From positions 1 through 64,000 of the forward strand of contig NZ_JAPFGA010000017.1 in the NCBI RefSeq assembly GCF_026241135.1: a stretch of DNA of 64,000 bases, written 5' to 3'. Positions 35,038 through 44,744 of this stretch are shown one piece after another. The position numbers and the translations under genes were made by a program. This DNA is from Galbibacter kalidii. GTDB lineage: Bacteria; Bacteroidota; Bacteroidia; Flavobacteriales; Flavobacteriaceae. The notes beneath the pieces are model-generated. The model did not search any database. It had not been told where the DNA came from and saw only the letters and a program-made list of their open reading frames with translations. Position 1 is the stretch's first letter, and every line of letters begins with the position of its first letter.

Positions 35038-36249
35038 TTATTCTTTACGTTGGTAAAAATCTTCGATATGTTTGTTTAAATCTATAAGGTTTTGTTCGCT
35101 GTGCTGTTCACTACGCTTTAAAAGTAGGATAAAATCAACGAGTTTCTTCACTTTGTTTTCTGAATTTCCTGATTTTAACGCCAGTTGATGAATGAATTTC
35201 TCATCCAATTGCTGGGTGTTCAAATGATAATCGCTTCGTATGCGCTCTAGGAAAAAAGTAATTTTTTTATCGATGATATTGCTGTGATCCTTGGTTTCAT
35301 AATATAGATTAGCCACCGTTTTTGTGAATTGAACCGTGGTGTTCTGCAACGGTTGGATAATCCTGATAATACGCTGCCTTCTTTTGGCGTTGAAAAGCAT
35401 AAACGTGATAATAAAAAGAAGCGACAGCAACCAAGCCCAATGCAAAGCCGGTTGTGAAAAAATAAAACGCAGGGGCGAATTGCCCATTTCAAAAGCGGTT
35501 TTGTTTACCGAATCAAAAAATACGGGAGCATCCGGGAGGTAGGACAACACCGCTTCGGTATATTGATAATGATCGTCTTTCAGCAGGTGATAATTGGTAA
35601 AAACATAAGGTTGGGTGTGTAACAGAAAAGCGCCATTCCCGTGTTCTATTTTTACGAAGTTGATGTGCTCTTCATCAAAAGTTTGAGTTCCTAAAGCGGT
35701 GGTTTTAAGACTGTCTAACTTACTAAAATAAACATTATTCAATCCTCTTTTAATATGAATGGAATCGGCTGAAAAATTTTCATTGTAGAATACAAGTTTC
35801 GCTTCTCCTTTAAAATCATACTTATTGTCGAGTTTAAAATTAAGGGTATCTGACAAATATGCAGGGAAATATTCCGAAGAAATAAAAATGGTGTTCCCCT
35901 CAGCAGCAAAATTTAAGAGTTCGTCTATAGAAACATTGTCGACATCAAAATAGTTCTTGATATAAAGATAATTTCCGTTGATAGTATAAGCATAAGTGGA
36001 ATCTTCATACCGATACTCATAAAACGAATCCAAAAACTCATAGGCACTGCTATGGACATCAGTAACGGAATCGTTCGGAAGCAAATCCGGCAACTGATCG
36101 TGAAGCACTTTCAATCCGTAGGGGATGCTGTGTTTTTCATTGAATGTAGGCGACCAATCGATGGGCTTCGGACGTAAAACCTCAAAAACAACAGCCCCGA
36201 TAAACAACAAGGCCAAGATGCCGATATATATTTTTATCGTCTTGTTCAT
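35038..36249 (-). CDS. DUF4350 domain-containing membrane protein
   Basis: A 403-residue protein with an N-terminal helix (about 5-22), a large periplasmic part of ThuA/GATase-like fold (NTIFISSEYFPAYLSD, AFLLHTQPYVFTNYHLLKDDHYQY), a second helix near residue 275 and a cytoplasmic helical tail. This layout fits DUF4350, which occurs with MoxR and DUF4129 genes. Its start overlaps the end of the DUF4129 gene by four bases (ATGA), so translation is probably coupled. Confidence 0.82.
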   Translation of the reverse strand: MNKTIKIYIGILALLFIGAVVFEVLRPKPIDWSPTFNEKHSIPYGLKVLHDQLPDLLPNDSVTDVHSSAYEFLDSFYEYRYEDSTYAYTINGNYLYIKNYFDVDNVSIDELLNFAAEGNTIFISSEYFPAYLSDTLNFKLDNKYDFKGEAKLVFYNENFSADSIHIKRGLNNVYFSKLDSLKTTALGTQTFDEEHINFVKIEHGNGAFLLHTQPYVFTNYHLLKDDHYQYTEAVLSYLPDAPVFFDSVNKTAFEMGNSPLRFIFSQPALHWAWLLSLLFIITFMLFNAKRRQRIIRIIQPLQNTTVQFTKTVANLYYETKDHSNIIDKKITFFLERIRSDYHLNTQQLDEKFIHQLALKSGNSENKVKKLVDFILLLKRSEQHSEQNLIDLNKHIEDFYQRKE

Positions 36250-36989
36250 TTTCCTCCGCTGTTTATAAAGGTTTGAAATCGTTTTGAGGTAGTTTCATAT
36301 TCCGCTTCAGCTATACTGAATTCCCCATACCAAACATAGTTGTACAGATAGGAAGCGTAGGAGAATTGCTTTTTTAGGGAGTCGCCTTCCAGTTCGTTCA
36401 CATAATCGCTATTGGTTTTTTCTACGTCATATTCGATGAGTTCTTTATTTGAAAGCACTTTCAGCAACCATAAATAATAATAACGGATGGCGAGCCTGTA
36501 ATCCCGATCTTTTTCGGCATCGGCAATCAGTGTTGGAAAATCTACCTGATGAATATTGTTCTCAACATCCTGGATTTTCGATAGTTTTTTGTCGGAATAC
36601 CTTCCGAAGATCCAGTTCCCTTCCTTGTTCAGTATCGCCCTTACGATAAAATAGATTACCAGCAGCACGATAACAGCATAAAGCACCCGCATCAGGATTC
36701 TTGAGATTTCCGCAGCCTTTTCTTGATTCCCTAAATTGAACAGTCTGTTGATAAGATCGTTAAACCATTGTTTTAACCGGTTGAACCAATTGTTGGGATT
36801 GACCACGGTTTCGTAGATATATTCTTTTCCGCTGTACTGCTCTTTAAAACCCTCCGGGAATGTACGCCTGTCCATTACCGTAGCCCGGTCTGTTTTTAGG
36901 GTGTCACTCGGAATTTCAGCCACAGCCGAAAACCCCAAAGCAATATTGGCGATACAGATAAAGGCAAATAATAGCAGGCGTTTTTGCAT
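36246..36989 (-). CDS. DUF4129 domain-containing membrane protein
   Basis: A 247-residue protein with a signal or first helix (1-22), a periplasmic stretch, a second helix around 110-128 and the cytoplasmic DUF4129 domain (DYRLAIRYYYLWLLKVLSNKELIEYDVEKTNSDYV, YLYNYVWYGEFSIAEAEYETT). DUF4129 is a frequent C-terminal partner of MoxR/DUF58 systems; a transglutaminase domain, common in relatives, is not present. It belongs to the same operon. Confidence 0.85.
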   Translation of the reverse strand: MQKRLLLFAFICIANIALGFSAVAEIPSDTLKTDRATVMDRRTFPEGFKEQYSGKEYIYETVVNPNNWFNRLKQWFNDLINRLFNLGNQEKAAEISRILMRVLYAVIVLLVIYFIVRAILNKEGNWIFGRYSDKKLSKIQDVENNIHQVDFPTLIADAEKDRDYRLAIRYYYLWLLKVLSNKELIEYDVEKTNSDYVNELEGDSLKKQFSYASYLYNYVWYGEFSIAEAEYETTSKRFQTFINSGGK

Positions 36990-36996
36990 ATCGATC

Positions 36997-37929
36997 TTAA
37001 GAATTCCCTATTTCGTCAATAACACTGGTGGAATGAATGTTTTCGTTTTCTTCTTTAAGGCTGTAATAGATAATACTTTGGTTGGTTTCCAAAACGGTCG
37101 AGAGGAACAAATTCAGGAAAAAAGAAATCATATAGACCAAGGTGAGCATACCTACAAATGTAGATGTATTCCCTTGCATGGGATCATCTGATACTTCAAA
37201 ACCGGAATATATCGAAGCAAAACCGAGTAAATACGGAACCAGGGTAATAACGGTTTGTACCACTTGAATCATCAGATAGAAAAGTGCGATACAACCCGTA
37301 GTCGCCCAAAACTTCTTGAAAGAAAGGCTAAAACTGTAGGAGAAACACTCAAAAACACCTTTGTCACTTTTCAGATATTCTATAAAAGCGATATAGTAGA
37401 ACAAGCCAAGCCAACCAAACACTATAAGAATCAAAGGAATACCAATCATGGTCACGGCAAGCCCTACGACAGCAATTCCGGCAATTATAAGTAAGGGAAT
37501 GCTGATCAATAAACTGGCAAAAGTATAGAGGATAACTTTCCCAAAACGTTTTTTTAAAGCATTGATCAAATCTTTACTTGTAAAATCGTTTCCGTTCTTC
37601 TCTTCATACAAAATAAAATAAACAGGAGTGTAGGCATAATTGATAATAACTATCAACACGAAAACAATCATAAAGAGAAAGAAAAACAAGGCAAAACCTA
37701 CCAAGTTATCCTCCATATAGGTACTCATGGTGCCGGTGCCGGTGCCCATCGAACTTGCCAAAAAAGTAGAATACATCCTCCCAAAAAAATAGGTCATGAT
37801 CAACAGGATAAGGATAAAAATACCGTTGATGAGGAAGTAGTTCCTGTAAAAATGCTTTCCGTTGTTTTTTATAAAGCTGAAAGTGTCTGAGAAGTAATCT
37901 CCAAAAGACCTTGATTTATAGAGTTGCAT
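36997..37929 (-). CDS. Six- to seven-helix membrane protein of the MoxR cluster
   Basis: A 310-residue polytopic protein with hydrophobic segments near residues 30-50, 78-105, 140-160, 163-188, 215-235 and 255-285, and a short acidic C-terminal tail. It is conserved in position next to SpoIIM-type and DUF4129 genes in Bacteroidota but I do not know a specific family name. Its start overlaps the end of the SpoIIM-type gene by 14 bases. Confidence 0.7.
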   Translation of the reverse strand: MQLYKSRSFGDYFSDTFSFIKNNGKHFYRNYFLINGIFILILLIMTYFFGRMYSTFLASSMGTGTGTMSTYMEDNLVGFALFFFLFMIVFVLIVIINYAYTPVYFILYEEKNGNDFTSKDLINALKKRFGKVILYTFASLLISIPLLIIAGIAVVGLAVTMIGIPLILIVFGWLGLFYYIAFIEYLKSDKGVFECFSYSFSLSFKKFWATTGCIALFYLMIQVVQTVITLVPYLLGFASIYSGFEVSDDPMQGNTSTFVGMLTLVYMISFFLNLFLSTVLETNQSIIYYSLKEENENIHSTSVIDEIGNS

Positions 37930-38893
37930 AGTTTTTGGTTAGTTTTTTATGGACAAAATAAGGGTAAATTAAATAGTAAAAAGAGATAATTGCAAGTGTT
38001 ATGACGATAATTCCGCCCGAAACCACATTCGGCATGGTGTTGGAATAGCGGGTCACAAAACCCTCCAAAAATCCGGCGGCAAAAGTAAAAGGAAAAGTGC
38101 TGATCAATATTTTCACTCCGTCTTTTACGCCCATTTTAAAAGAATCTATCCGTGAAAAAGTTTTAGGGAACAAAATACTGGCACCGAGCACCAATCCGGC
38201 AGCACCTTCGATAACGATGGCAAATATTTCCATCGCCCCGTGGATCCATATCCCTCTCACACTTTCCCAAAGCACGCCTTCGGCCTGAAACATATATTGA
38301 AATGCGCCCAGCATGATTCCATTGTTCAAAAGCACCCAAGCCGTTCCCAAGCCACCAAAAACCCCGAAGATAAACGATTTTATCCCCACATAGAGGTTGT
38401 TGAGCGTTATTCCGACAAAGCTTCCCCAATTGCTTCCGCTTTTATAGATCGCTACGGGATCCCCTTTTTCGATATTCTCTAAGGTAGTGTTTACATAATG
38501 ATCCCCTAGAATAAGGCGGACAAAAGTGTCGTCATAAGCAGCAGAGATCACCCCGATGGACACAAAAGCGAAGAAAAGTACAAAAGCATACAGCACATAA
38601 CGCCGGTACTGATATACAATAAGTGGCGCTTCGGTTTTCCAGAAATAGGTAAACCTGTTGGTGTCCTGCCTTTTGGTCTTGTATATTTTCTGAAAAGCTT
38701 TGGCCGCCAGTTGGTTCAAATATTTAATAAGCTTACTTTTGGGATAATAGGTTTGTGCAAAAGCAAGATCATTGATCAGTTGGATGTACTGTGAAGCCAG
38801 ATCGTCCGGGTCTTTAAAACGATTATTGAAGATGGCCTTTTCAAAACTTAGCCATTTTTCTTTATTTTGTTTAATGAATGCGACTTCCCTCAT
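37916..38893 (-). CDS. Stage II sporulation protein M-like membrane protein
   Basis: A 325-residue protein: a cytoplasmic N-terminal helical part (MREVAFIKQNKEKWLSFEKAIF, typical of SpoIIM-like proteins of non-sporing bacteria), then five or six membrane helices (YAFVLFFAFVSIGVIS, NGIMLGAFQYMF, WIHGAMEIFAIVIEGAAGLVLG). The conserved HGAxE motif of the family is present. It is not a sporulation protein here; it belongs to the MoxR-type cluster and starts it, divergently from the RDD gene. Confidence 0.88.
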   Translation of the reverse strand: MREVAFIKQNKEKWLSFEKAIFNNRFKDPDDLASQYIQLINDLAFAQTYYPKSKLIKYLNQLAAKAFQKIYKTKRQDTNRFTYFWKTEAPLIVYQYRRYVLYAFVLFFAFVSIGVISAAYDDTFVRLILGDHYVNTTLENIEKGDPVAIYKSGSNWGSFVGITLNNLYVGIKSFIFGVFGGLGTAWVLLNNGIMLGAFQYMFQAEGVLWESVRGIWIHGAMEIFAIVIEGAAGLVLGASILFPKTFSRIDSFKMGVKDGVKILISTFPFTFAAGFLEGFVTRYSNTMPNVVSGGIIVITLAIISFYYLIYPYFVHKKLTKNYATL

Positions 38894-38953
38894 GGTGTGA
38901 TGAAACGGGCATGAATAAATTTAAGTGTATAAAAATCTAAATTAAGAAATAAA

Positions 38954-39697
38954 ATGTCAGAGTTACAAATAAATACTACGCAAAATGTGAACATTTCGTT
39001 CACCGCCGCATCTATAGGAGAGCGAATTCTGGCGTATTTAGCTGATTTATTGATCAAAGCAGCTTATGTATCGACCATCGGATTTTTTGTGTTCAACCTT
39101 ATGGGCTTGTGGGAAACCATTTCACAAATGGACGATTGGTCGATGGCAGCCGTGATCATTTTCTTCCTGCTCCCCGTCATGTTTTATTCCCTAGTATTTG
39201 AGTCTTTGCTTGAAGGACAAACCATAGGAAAACGGGTAACCAAAATAAAAGTGGTAAAGATCGACGGATACCAAGCCTCATTTCCCGATTATGTGGTACG
39301 TTGGTTTTTCAGGATTATTGATATTAATATGATGAGCGGACTTATCGGACTCATATCAGTAATCATCAGTAATAAAAGTCAGCGTCTGGGTGATATCACG
39401 GCGGGCACTTCCGTTATCAGTCTAAAGAACAAGGTCAACATCAGCCATACCATATTAGAACACCTCAAGGAAGATTACAAACCTACCTATCCCGATGTGA
39501 TCAAACTGAGTGACAACGACGCACGCATTATCAAGGAAACCTTTAAAACCGCCAAGAATGCGATGGACCATAAAACCATGATCAAGTTAAAGAACAAGAT
39601 TGAAGAAGTCACCGGCATTCAGTCCCAACACAGCGACGCACATAGCTTTATACGAACTGTTTTAAAGGATTATAACTACTATACACAACATATGTAA
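38954..39697 (+). CDS. RDD-family membrane protein
   Basis: A 247-residue protein with an RDD domain: SIGERILAYLADLLIKAAYV at the first helix, then LLEGQTIGKRVTKIKVVKIDG and PDYVVRWFFRIID with conserved charged residues at helix ends. A soluble helical C-terminal part (about 160-247) is added. RDD proteins may be transporters or scaffolds. It is divergent from the SpoIIM-type gene by about 60 bases, the usual arrangement next to the MoxR cluster, and directly abuts the next gene. Confidence 0.9.
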   Translation: MSELQINTTQNVNISFTAASIGERILAYLADLLIKAAYVSTIGFFVFNLMGLWETISQMDDWSMAAVIIFFLLPVMFYSLVFESLLEGQTIGKRVTKIKVVKIDGYQASFPDYVVRWFFRIIDINMMSGLIGLISVIISNKSQRLGDITAGTSVISLKNKVNISHTILEHLKEDYKPTYPDVIKLSDNDARIIKETFKTAKNAMDHKTMIKLKNKIEEVTGIQSQHSDAHSFIRTVLKDYNYYTQHM

Positions 39698-40315
39698 ATG
39701 TTTTATTACGCCATAGATTTATTAGGTACGCTAGCTTTTACCATCTCAGGAGTATTAGCGGCGATGGACAAAAAACTCGATCCTTTCGGGATTTTTATCA
39801 TTGGTTTTGTCACCGCCCTGGGCGGAGGGACCATTCGTGATCTTCTTTTAGGGGTAACCCCCGTCACTTGGTTGATCAACCCCACTTATATGTATGTAAT
39901 CATAGCCACCGTAATCCTTGCCGTGATTTTCAGGAACCAATTAAAATATTTCAGAACCTCCCTCTTTTTGTTTGACACCATCGGTATCGGACTTTACACC
40001 GTAGTGGGCTTGGAAAAAGGGGTCGCCGCCGGACTGCACCCCATAATGTGTATCGCCTTGGGGACAGTAAGTGCCTGTTTCGGTGGGGTGCTCCGAGATA
40101 TTTTGTGTAACGAGATTCCTGTCATCTTCAGGAAAAAAGAAATTTATGCCACCGCCTGCGTCGCCGGGGGCGTAAGCTATTTCTTTATGAAACTCTTTCC
40201 CATCCGCAACGACATTGTCTTTGCCGTCCCCATAGTTGTGGTCATCGCGATCCGTTTGATAGCTGTAAAATATAAACTGTCACTGCCATCGGTTTATCGG
40301 AGGACCGAGCGTTAA
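39698..40315 (+). CDS. TRIC/UPF0126-family cation channel protein
   Basis: A 205-residue protein with seven short helices and the two family repeats: FTISGVLAAMDKKLDPFGIFIIGFVTALGGGTIRDLLLG and MCIALGTVSACFGGVLRDILCNEIPV. Bacterial relatives of this length are trimeric potassium-permeable channels. The start follows the RDD stop without a gap. The last residues (RRTER and stop) lie in dispersed-repeat copy B, so the native C-terminus may have been changed. Confidence 0.9.
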   Translation: MFYYAIDLLGTLAFTISGVLAAMDKKLDPFGIFIIGFVTALGGGTIRDLLLGVTPVTWLINPTYMYVIIATVILAVIFRNQLKYFRTSLFLFDTIGIGLYTVVGLEKGVAAGLHPIMCIALGTVSACFGGVLRDILCNEIPVIFRKKEIYATACVAGGVSYFFMKLFPIRNDIVFAVPIVVVIAIRLIAVKYKLSLPSVYRRTER

Positions 40316-40365
40316 AAAAACATCCAGTGGATATTTTTAGCGATGGGGCCAGCTGGCGCGCTGGC
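40301..40365 (+). repeat. Dispersed hairpin element, copy B (gives the TRIC gene its stop and a terminator-like hairpin)
   Basis: GAGCGTTAAAAAAA, then CATCCA/TGGAT with a T-run and TTTTTAGCG, then GCCAGCTGGCGCGCTGGC which can fold again. The same parts occur in copies A and C. The stop TAA of the TRIC gene is the TAA of GAGCGTTAA, exactly as in copy A. Confidence 0.8.
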
Positions 40366-40656
40366 AAATCACCATCGGCTTGCCACATTGGCAGATAGAG
40401 CTAGCCGGCGGGCGGGGAATGTTTTTGTTGATTGAGTTAATTGGGAGTCGGAAGCTTGATATTTGGAATTTGGTATTTGGTATTTGGCACTTGGAGTTTG
40501 GTGTACATCCCTAAATAAGGTTGACCGTTTTTAAAAACTTCTAACTACATACTCCTCGTATAGAGAAGAACAGACGACAAATGCTGCATCCTCGCATTCT
40601 CAACATTCCATTAACCAAAAATTATGTATTTTGGTAAACTAAACTAATATAATATA
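40316..40656. other. Intergenic region upstream of the type I RM locus, repeats only
   Basis: No gene is visible. After copy B there is a second partial unit (GAGCTAGCCGGCGGGCGGGG, about 40400-40420), a degenerate TTTGGAATTTGG/TTTGGTATTTGG stretch at about 40459-40503 and the GTTGACC-type repeat at 40501-40560. I see no exact TAnnTTTG before hsdR; TATTTTGG near 40628 is the closest. Confidence 0.6.
40501..40560 (+). repeat. GGTTGACC-type dispersed repeat, copy 2
   Basis: ACATCCCTAAATAAGGTTGACCGTTTTTAAAAACTTCTAAC in overlapping parts; compare 56869-56925 (same strand) and 27461-27523 (reverse). Confidence 0.55.
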
Positions 40657-43470
40657 ATGACTGAAAACCTTAACCAAAACCCTGAACAAATAGCCCGTGA
40701 CAAAATAGACGATATGTTGCGTGCTGCTGGATGGTTGGTACAGTCTAAAAGTAAAATAGATTTATCTTTCGGTAAAGGAATTGCCGTTCGTGAATATCAA
40801 ACCGATGTTGGTCCTGCCGATTATGTATTGTTTGTAGATAGAAAACCTGTAGGCATCATAGAAGCCAAACGCGAAGATGAAGGTCACAGGCTTACCGTGG
40901 TTGAAGAACAATCCACGGAATACGCCAAGGCAAAACTAAAATACCTCAACAACGACCCCTTGCCTTTTGTGTATGAAAGTACTGGCACTATCACACGGTT
41001 TACTGATTATCGCGATCCCAAACCAAGAGGGCGCAATGTGTTCAGTTTTCACAAACCCGAAACCATTGCTCAATGGCTTAAAAAGAAAAAAAGCCTTCGT
41101 GAACGTTTGTTGTTCATTCCCGCTTTGGACACAACAGGACTTCGCCCTGCGCAGATTGTGGCCATCAATAACCTGGAACAGTCCTTTAAAAACAACCGCC
41201 CCAAGGCCTTGATACAAATGGCCACGGGTGCAGGAAAAACCTTTACGGCTGCTACTTTTATCTATCGCCTGCTTAAACACGCAGACGCTAAACGCATTTT
41301 ATTTTTGGTGGACACTAAAAATTTGGGTGAACAAGCAGAACAGGAATTTATGACCTATCAACCCACAGACGACAACCGAAAATTCATTGAGCTGTACAAC
41401 GTGCAGCGGTTGTCATCAAGCCATATTGCTTCTGATAGTCAAGTGTGTATTTCAACCATACAACGCCTTTATTCTATTTTAAAAGGCGAAGAATTGGATG
41501 AAAGTGCCGAAGAGGAAAACCCTGAAGAGAACACTTGGCTCAAAAAACAAATGAGCAAAGCCAAAGCCATTCCGGTAGAATACACGCCAAACGTGCCTAT
41601 AGAACAGTTTGATTTTATTGTGATTGACGAGTGCCACCGTTCCATTTACAACCTTTGGAAGCAAGTTTTAGACTATTTTGATGCTTTCCTCATAGGTTTA
41701 ACCGCTACACCCGACAAAAGAACCTTTGGTTTTTTCAATGAAAATGTGGTAAGTGAATACACCTATGAAGAATCGGTGACAGATGGTGTAAATGTGCCTT
41801 ACGATGTTTATACGATAGAAACCGAAATATCAAAACACGGCGAAACCGTAAAAGCAGGTTGGTTTGTTGATAGGCGTGATAAACTAACACGAAAAAAGCG
41901 TTGGCAGCAAGAAGATGAAGACACCCAATACCAACGCAATGATTTGGATAAAAAGGTAGTCAACCCAAGCCAAATTAGAAACATCATTCGGGAATACAAA
42001 AAGGCCCTAAAAACGACTATTTACCCAAACCGTGTGGACGAAAACGGCGAATACGAAGTGCCTAAAACCCTTGTTTTTGCTAAAACCGATAGCCATGCAG
42101 ACGATATCATCAAAATAATCCGTGAAGAATTTGACGAAGGCAATGACTTTTGCAAAAAAGTAACCTACAAAATAGACGAAGACCCAAAATCTGTCTTGAA
42201 CCGTTTTAGAAATTCCTATTACCCGCGTATTGCCGTTACGGTTGATATGATTGCAACGGGAACAGATGTAAAACCTTTGGAAGTTTTATTGTTTATGCGT
42301 GATGTAAAAAGCATCAACTATTTTGAACAAATGAAAGGCCGCGGTACACGCACAATCAATAGTGATTCTTTTCAAAAAGTTACCAAAACAGCTAAAAGCA
42401 AAACCCACTTTGTTATTGTAGATGCCGTAGGCGCTACAAGGTCTAAAAAGACCGATAGCCGTCCGCTGGAACGCAAAAAATCGGTGCCCATGAAAGATTT
42501 GTTGGGTGCAGTAACCATGGGCGTAGCAGACGAAGATTTATTTTTATCATTGGCCAACCGCCTAATTCGTTTAGAAAAGCAAATCACAGAAAAGGAAAAG
42601 GATAAGTTACTCGAATTTTCCTGTGGTAAAAACTTAAAACAAATTACCAAAGAACTGATTACCGCCTATGACCAAGACGCCATTGACGAAAAAGCACAAG
42701 TAGAAATCAATAAAATTCCTGAACAGGACAGAACACCTGCTTTGGTTGAAGAAGCTAAAAAGAAAGCCCAAGAACAACTTATTTTGGAAGCCGGCACAAC
42801 CTTCAATGGCGAGCTCAACGACTATCTGGAAAACGTACGCAAACAGCACGAACAAATTATAGACAGTGTAAACATAGACACCGTTATCAAAAGTGAGTGG
42901 GACACCACCTCTGTAGATAAAGCCAAAGAAATTATCCAGGATTTTACCGAATATCTCGAAGCCAACAAAGACGAAATTAAAGCCCTGAGCATCTTTTACA
43001 ACCAACCCTATAACCGCAGGAACATTACGTTTAACATGATAAAAGACATCATGGAAAAATTGCGCTTGGAAAAACCACTCTTGGTACCCGATTATGTTTG
43101 GGAGGCCTATACGCAAATAGAAGATGTAAAAAGTAAGCAACCCAAAGACGAACTGACTGCTTTGGTCTCGTTAATACGCAAGGCTTGTGGTATAGACCAA
43201 GAGTTAAAGCCTTTCGACAAAACTATTGAAGCCAATTTTAACCAGTGGATTTTTAAACAGCACACCGGGCAGCACAACCGCTTTACACCAGAGCAACTGG
43301 ACTGGCTACGTATGATAAAAGACCACGTAACCAGCAGTTACCATATAGATATAGACGATTTGGATTATACCCCTTTTGATGCCCACGGCGGCAAGGGTAA
43401 AATGTACCAATTGTTTGGTAAGGATATGAACGAGATTATTAACGAACTGAATGAAGTTCTAGCAGCGTAG
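40657..43470 (+). CDS. hsdR: Type I restriction enzyme, R (endonuclease/translocase) subunit
   Basis: A 937-residue restriction subunit. The N-terminal PD-(D/E)xK nuclease shows Asp55 in GPADYVLF and Glu69-Ala-Lys71 in GIIEAKRE. The SF2 motor has Walker A MATGAGKT (Lys194), DECH (324-327) and motif VI KGRGTRT (about 560-566). The helical C-terminal region needed for complex assembly ends LNEVLAA. It cuts unmethylated DNA after ATP-driven translocation, with HsdS and HsdM encoded downstream. No frameshift or motif loss is visible, so it should be active. Confidence 0.95.
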   Translation: MTENLNQNPEQIARDKIDDMLRAAGWLVQSKSKIDLSFGKGIAVREYQTDVGPADYVLFVDRKPVGIIEAKREDEGHRLTVVEEQSTEYAKAKLKYLNNDPLPFVYESTGTITRFTDYRDPKPRGRNVFSFHKPETIAQWLKKKKSLRERLLFIPALDTTGLRPAQIVAINNLEQSFKNNRPKALIQMATGAGKTFTAATFIYRLLKHADAKRILFLVDTKNLGEQAEQEFMTYQPTDDNRKFIELYNVQRLSSSHIASDSQVCISTIQRLYSILKGEELDESAEEENPEENTWLKKQMSKAKAIPVEYTPNVPIEQFDFIVIDECHRSIYNLWKQVLDYFDAFLIGLTATPDKRTFGFFNENVVSEYTYEESVTDGVNVPYDVYTIETEISKHGETVKAGWFVDRRDKLTRKKRWQQEDEDTQYQRNDLDKKVVNPSQIRNIIREYKKALKTTIYPNRVDENGEYEVPKTLVFAKTDSHADDIIKIIREEFDEGNDFCKKVTYKIDEDPKSVLNRFRNSYYPRIAVTVDMIATGTDVKPLEVLLFMRDVKSINYFEQMKGRGTRTINSDSFQKVTKTAKSKTHFVIVDAVGATRSKKTDSRPLERKKSVPMKDLLGAVTMGVADEDLFLSLANRLIRLEKQITEKEKDKLLEFSCGKNLKQITKELITAYDQDAIDEKAQVEINKIPEQDRTPALVEEAKKKAQEQLILEAGTTFNGELNDYLENVRKQHEQIIDSVNIDTVIKSEWDTTSVDKAKEIIQDFTEYLEANKDEIKALSIFYNQPYNRRNITFNMIKDIMEKLRLEKPLLVPDYVWEAYTQIEDVKSKQPKDELTALVSLIRKACGIDQELKPFDKTIEANFNQWIFKQHTGQHNRFTPEQLDWLRMIKDHVTSSYHIDIDDLDYTPFDAHGGKGKMYQLFGKDMNEIINELNEVLAA

Positions 43471-43472
43471 AT

Positions 43473-44744
43473 ATGACAATAAAAGAACTCAAATCAGCCA
43501 TACAAAATGCACAATCCCCTGATTGGTTTAAAAGTGCTACATTAAGCCTTAGCTTCACCACTATTGGGCTAGCCGAAAGCCTCGAAAGTTTTACTAGTAT
43601 TTATCTATATTTTCAGAAACAAAAGGAAGGCTGGGACAACCTTGACAATATTCCTCCAACACTTCAAAACTCAGTTAATTTTTTCATCAACACATTAAAC
43701 AACTTAGACCGAATTGTTGCAAATTCTGAAACTTGGAATGAGAATCAACTTGTCAATCAGTGGAATAATATTTCTAGAACAGTTACAGTCAATCATACAA
43801 AGATTGTTTATACTTATGATTGTCCTCAAACTGAGTTTTTGATTAAGGTCAATATCGAACAACCAGAATATAATCAAGATGTATTCAATTTTCTGAATGC
43901 GCTAGGGATCAATCAAAATATAGCACCTAACACCGCAAAAAGTTTCACAGCTTATTTGATGGCGTATGAATTTATTCAAAAAGACCACACTCTAATTACT
44001 GAAAGACGCAATGCGGAAAAAGCCTCAATCACAAGACTACGTAACGATTTTAATAAATATCTGAATAAATCGGAAAAGCATTTAAATGAATACCTTGACG
44101 AAGCAAAGCAAAAAGGTGAAGATTACGCCAAAGCTATTGATGAAACCAAAGAAACCAAAGAAACAGCATACGACACTTGGTTTAATGCAGCTAAAGATAA
44201 GCATGATAATTTTATTTCTGACACTGAAAAACACCGTTCAGATTTAGAAAAAACATACAGAGAATTATTAAGATTAAAATCACCTGCCGAATTTTGGAGC
44301 AAAAGAGCTATAGCCTTAAAACGTGATGGAAAAAAATATATGGCGTGGTTGGTTGCTTTAGTGGTTTTTGCTGCCGGACTGTTGTATTTTGTATTGGGTG
44401 CTATTTCTAACGATTCTATTAGTTTGATATTTAAAAATGTAGGAACCGCTATAAAATGGTCAATTGTTTTCATTTCGTTTCTTTCTCTACTGGCTTATGG
44501 AATTAAAATTTTAGCTAAATTGAGTTTTAGTTCATTCCATTTGGCAAGAGATGCTGAAGAAAGAGAACAACTAACCTATTTGTATTTAGCACTACGAAAA
44601 GATGGAAATGTAGAAGATGGCGACAGGCAGATGGTTTTACAAGCGTTGTTTAGCAGAGCCGATACTGGATTATTAAAAGACGTATCTTCCCCTTCTATGC
44701 CCGGAAGCGCGACAAATGTTGTTGAAAAAATCATGATGAAGTAA
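43473..44744 (+). CDS. DUF6161 domain-containing membrane-anchored coiled-coil protein
   Basis: 423 residues. Residues 1-170 are soluble; 175-270 are charged and strongly helical (ETKETKETAYDTW..., probable coiled coil); two membrane helices lie near 289-310 and 328-350; the C-terminal FHLARDAEEREQLTYLYLALRKDGNV and MVLQALFSR match DUF6161. I know this family as a passenger of type I RM loci. It starts two bases after the hsdR stop, so it is cotranscribed. Its job is unknown; a membrane-linked defence effector is one possibility. Confidence 0.8.
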   Translation: MTIKELKSAIQNAQSPDWFKSATLSLSFTTIGLAESLESFTSIYLYFQKQKEGWDNLDNIPPTLQNSVNFFINTLNNLDRIVANSETWNENQLVNQWNNISRTVTVNHTKIVYTYDCPQTEFLIKVNIEQPEYNQDVFNFLNALGINQNIAPNTAKSFTAYLMAYEFIQKDHTLITERRNAEKASITRLRNDFNKYLNKSEKHLNEYLDEAKQKGEDYAKAIDETKETKETAYDTWFNAAKDKHDNFISDTEKHRSDLEKTYRELLRLKSPAEFWSKRAIALKRDGKKYMAWLVALVVFAAGLLYFVLGAISNDSISLIFKNVGTAIKWSIVFISFLSLLAYGIKILAKLSFSSFHLARDAEEREQLTYLYLALRKDGNVEDGDRQMVLQALFSRADTGLLKDVSSPSMPGSATNVVEKIMMK

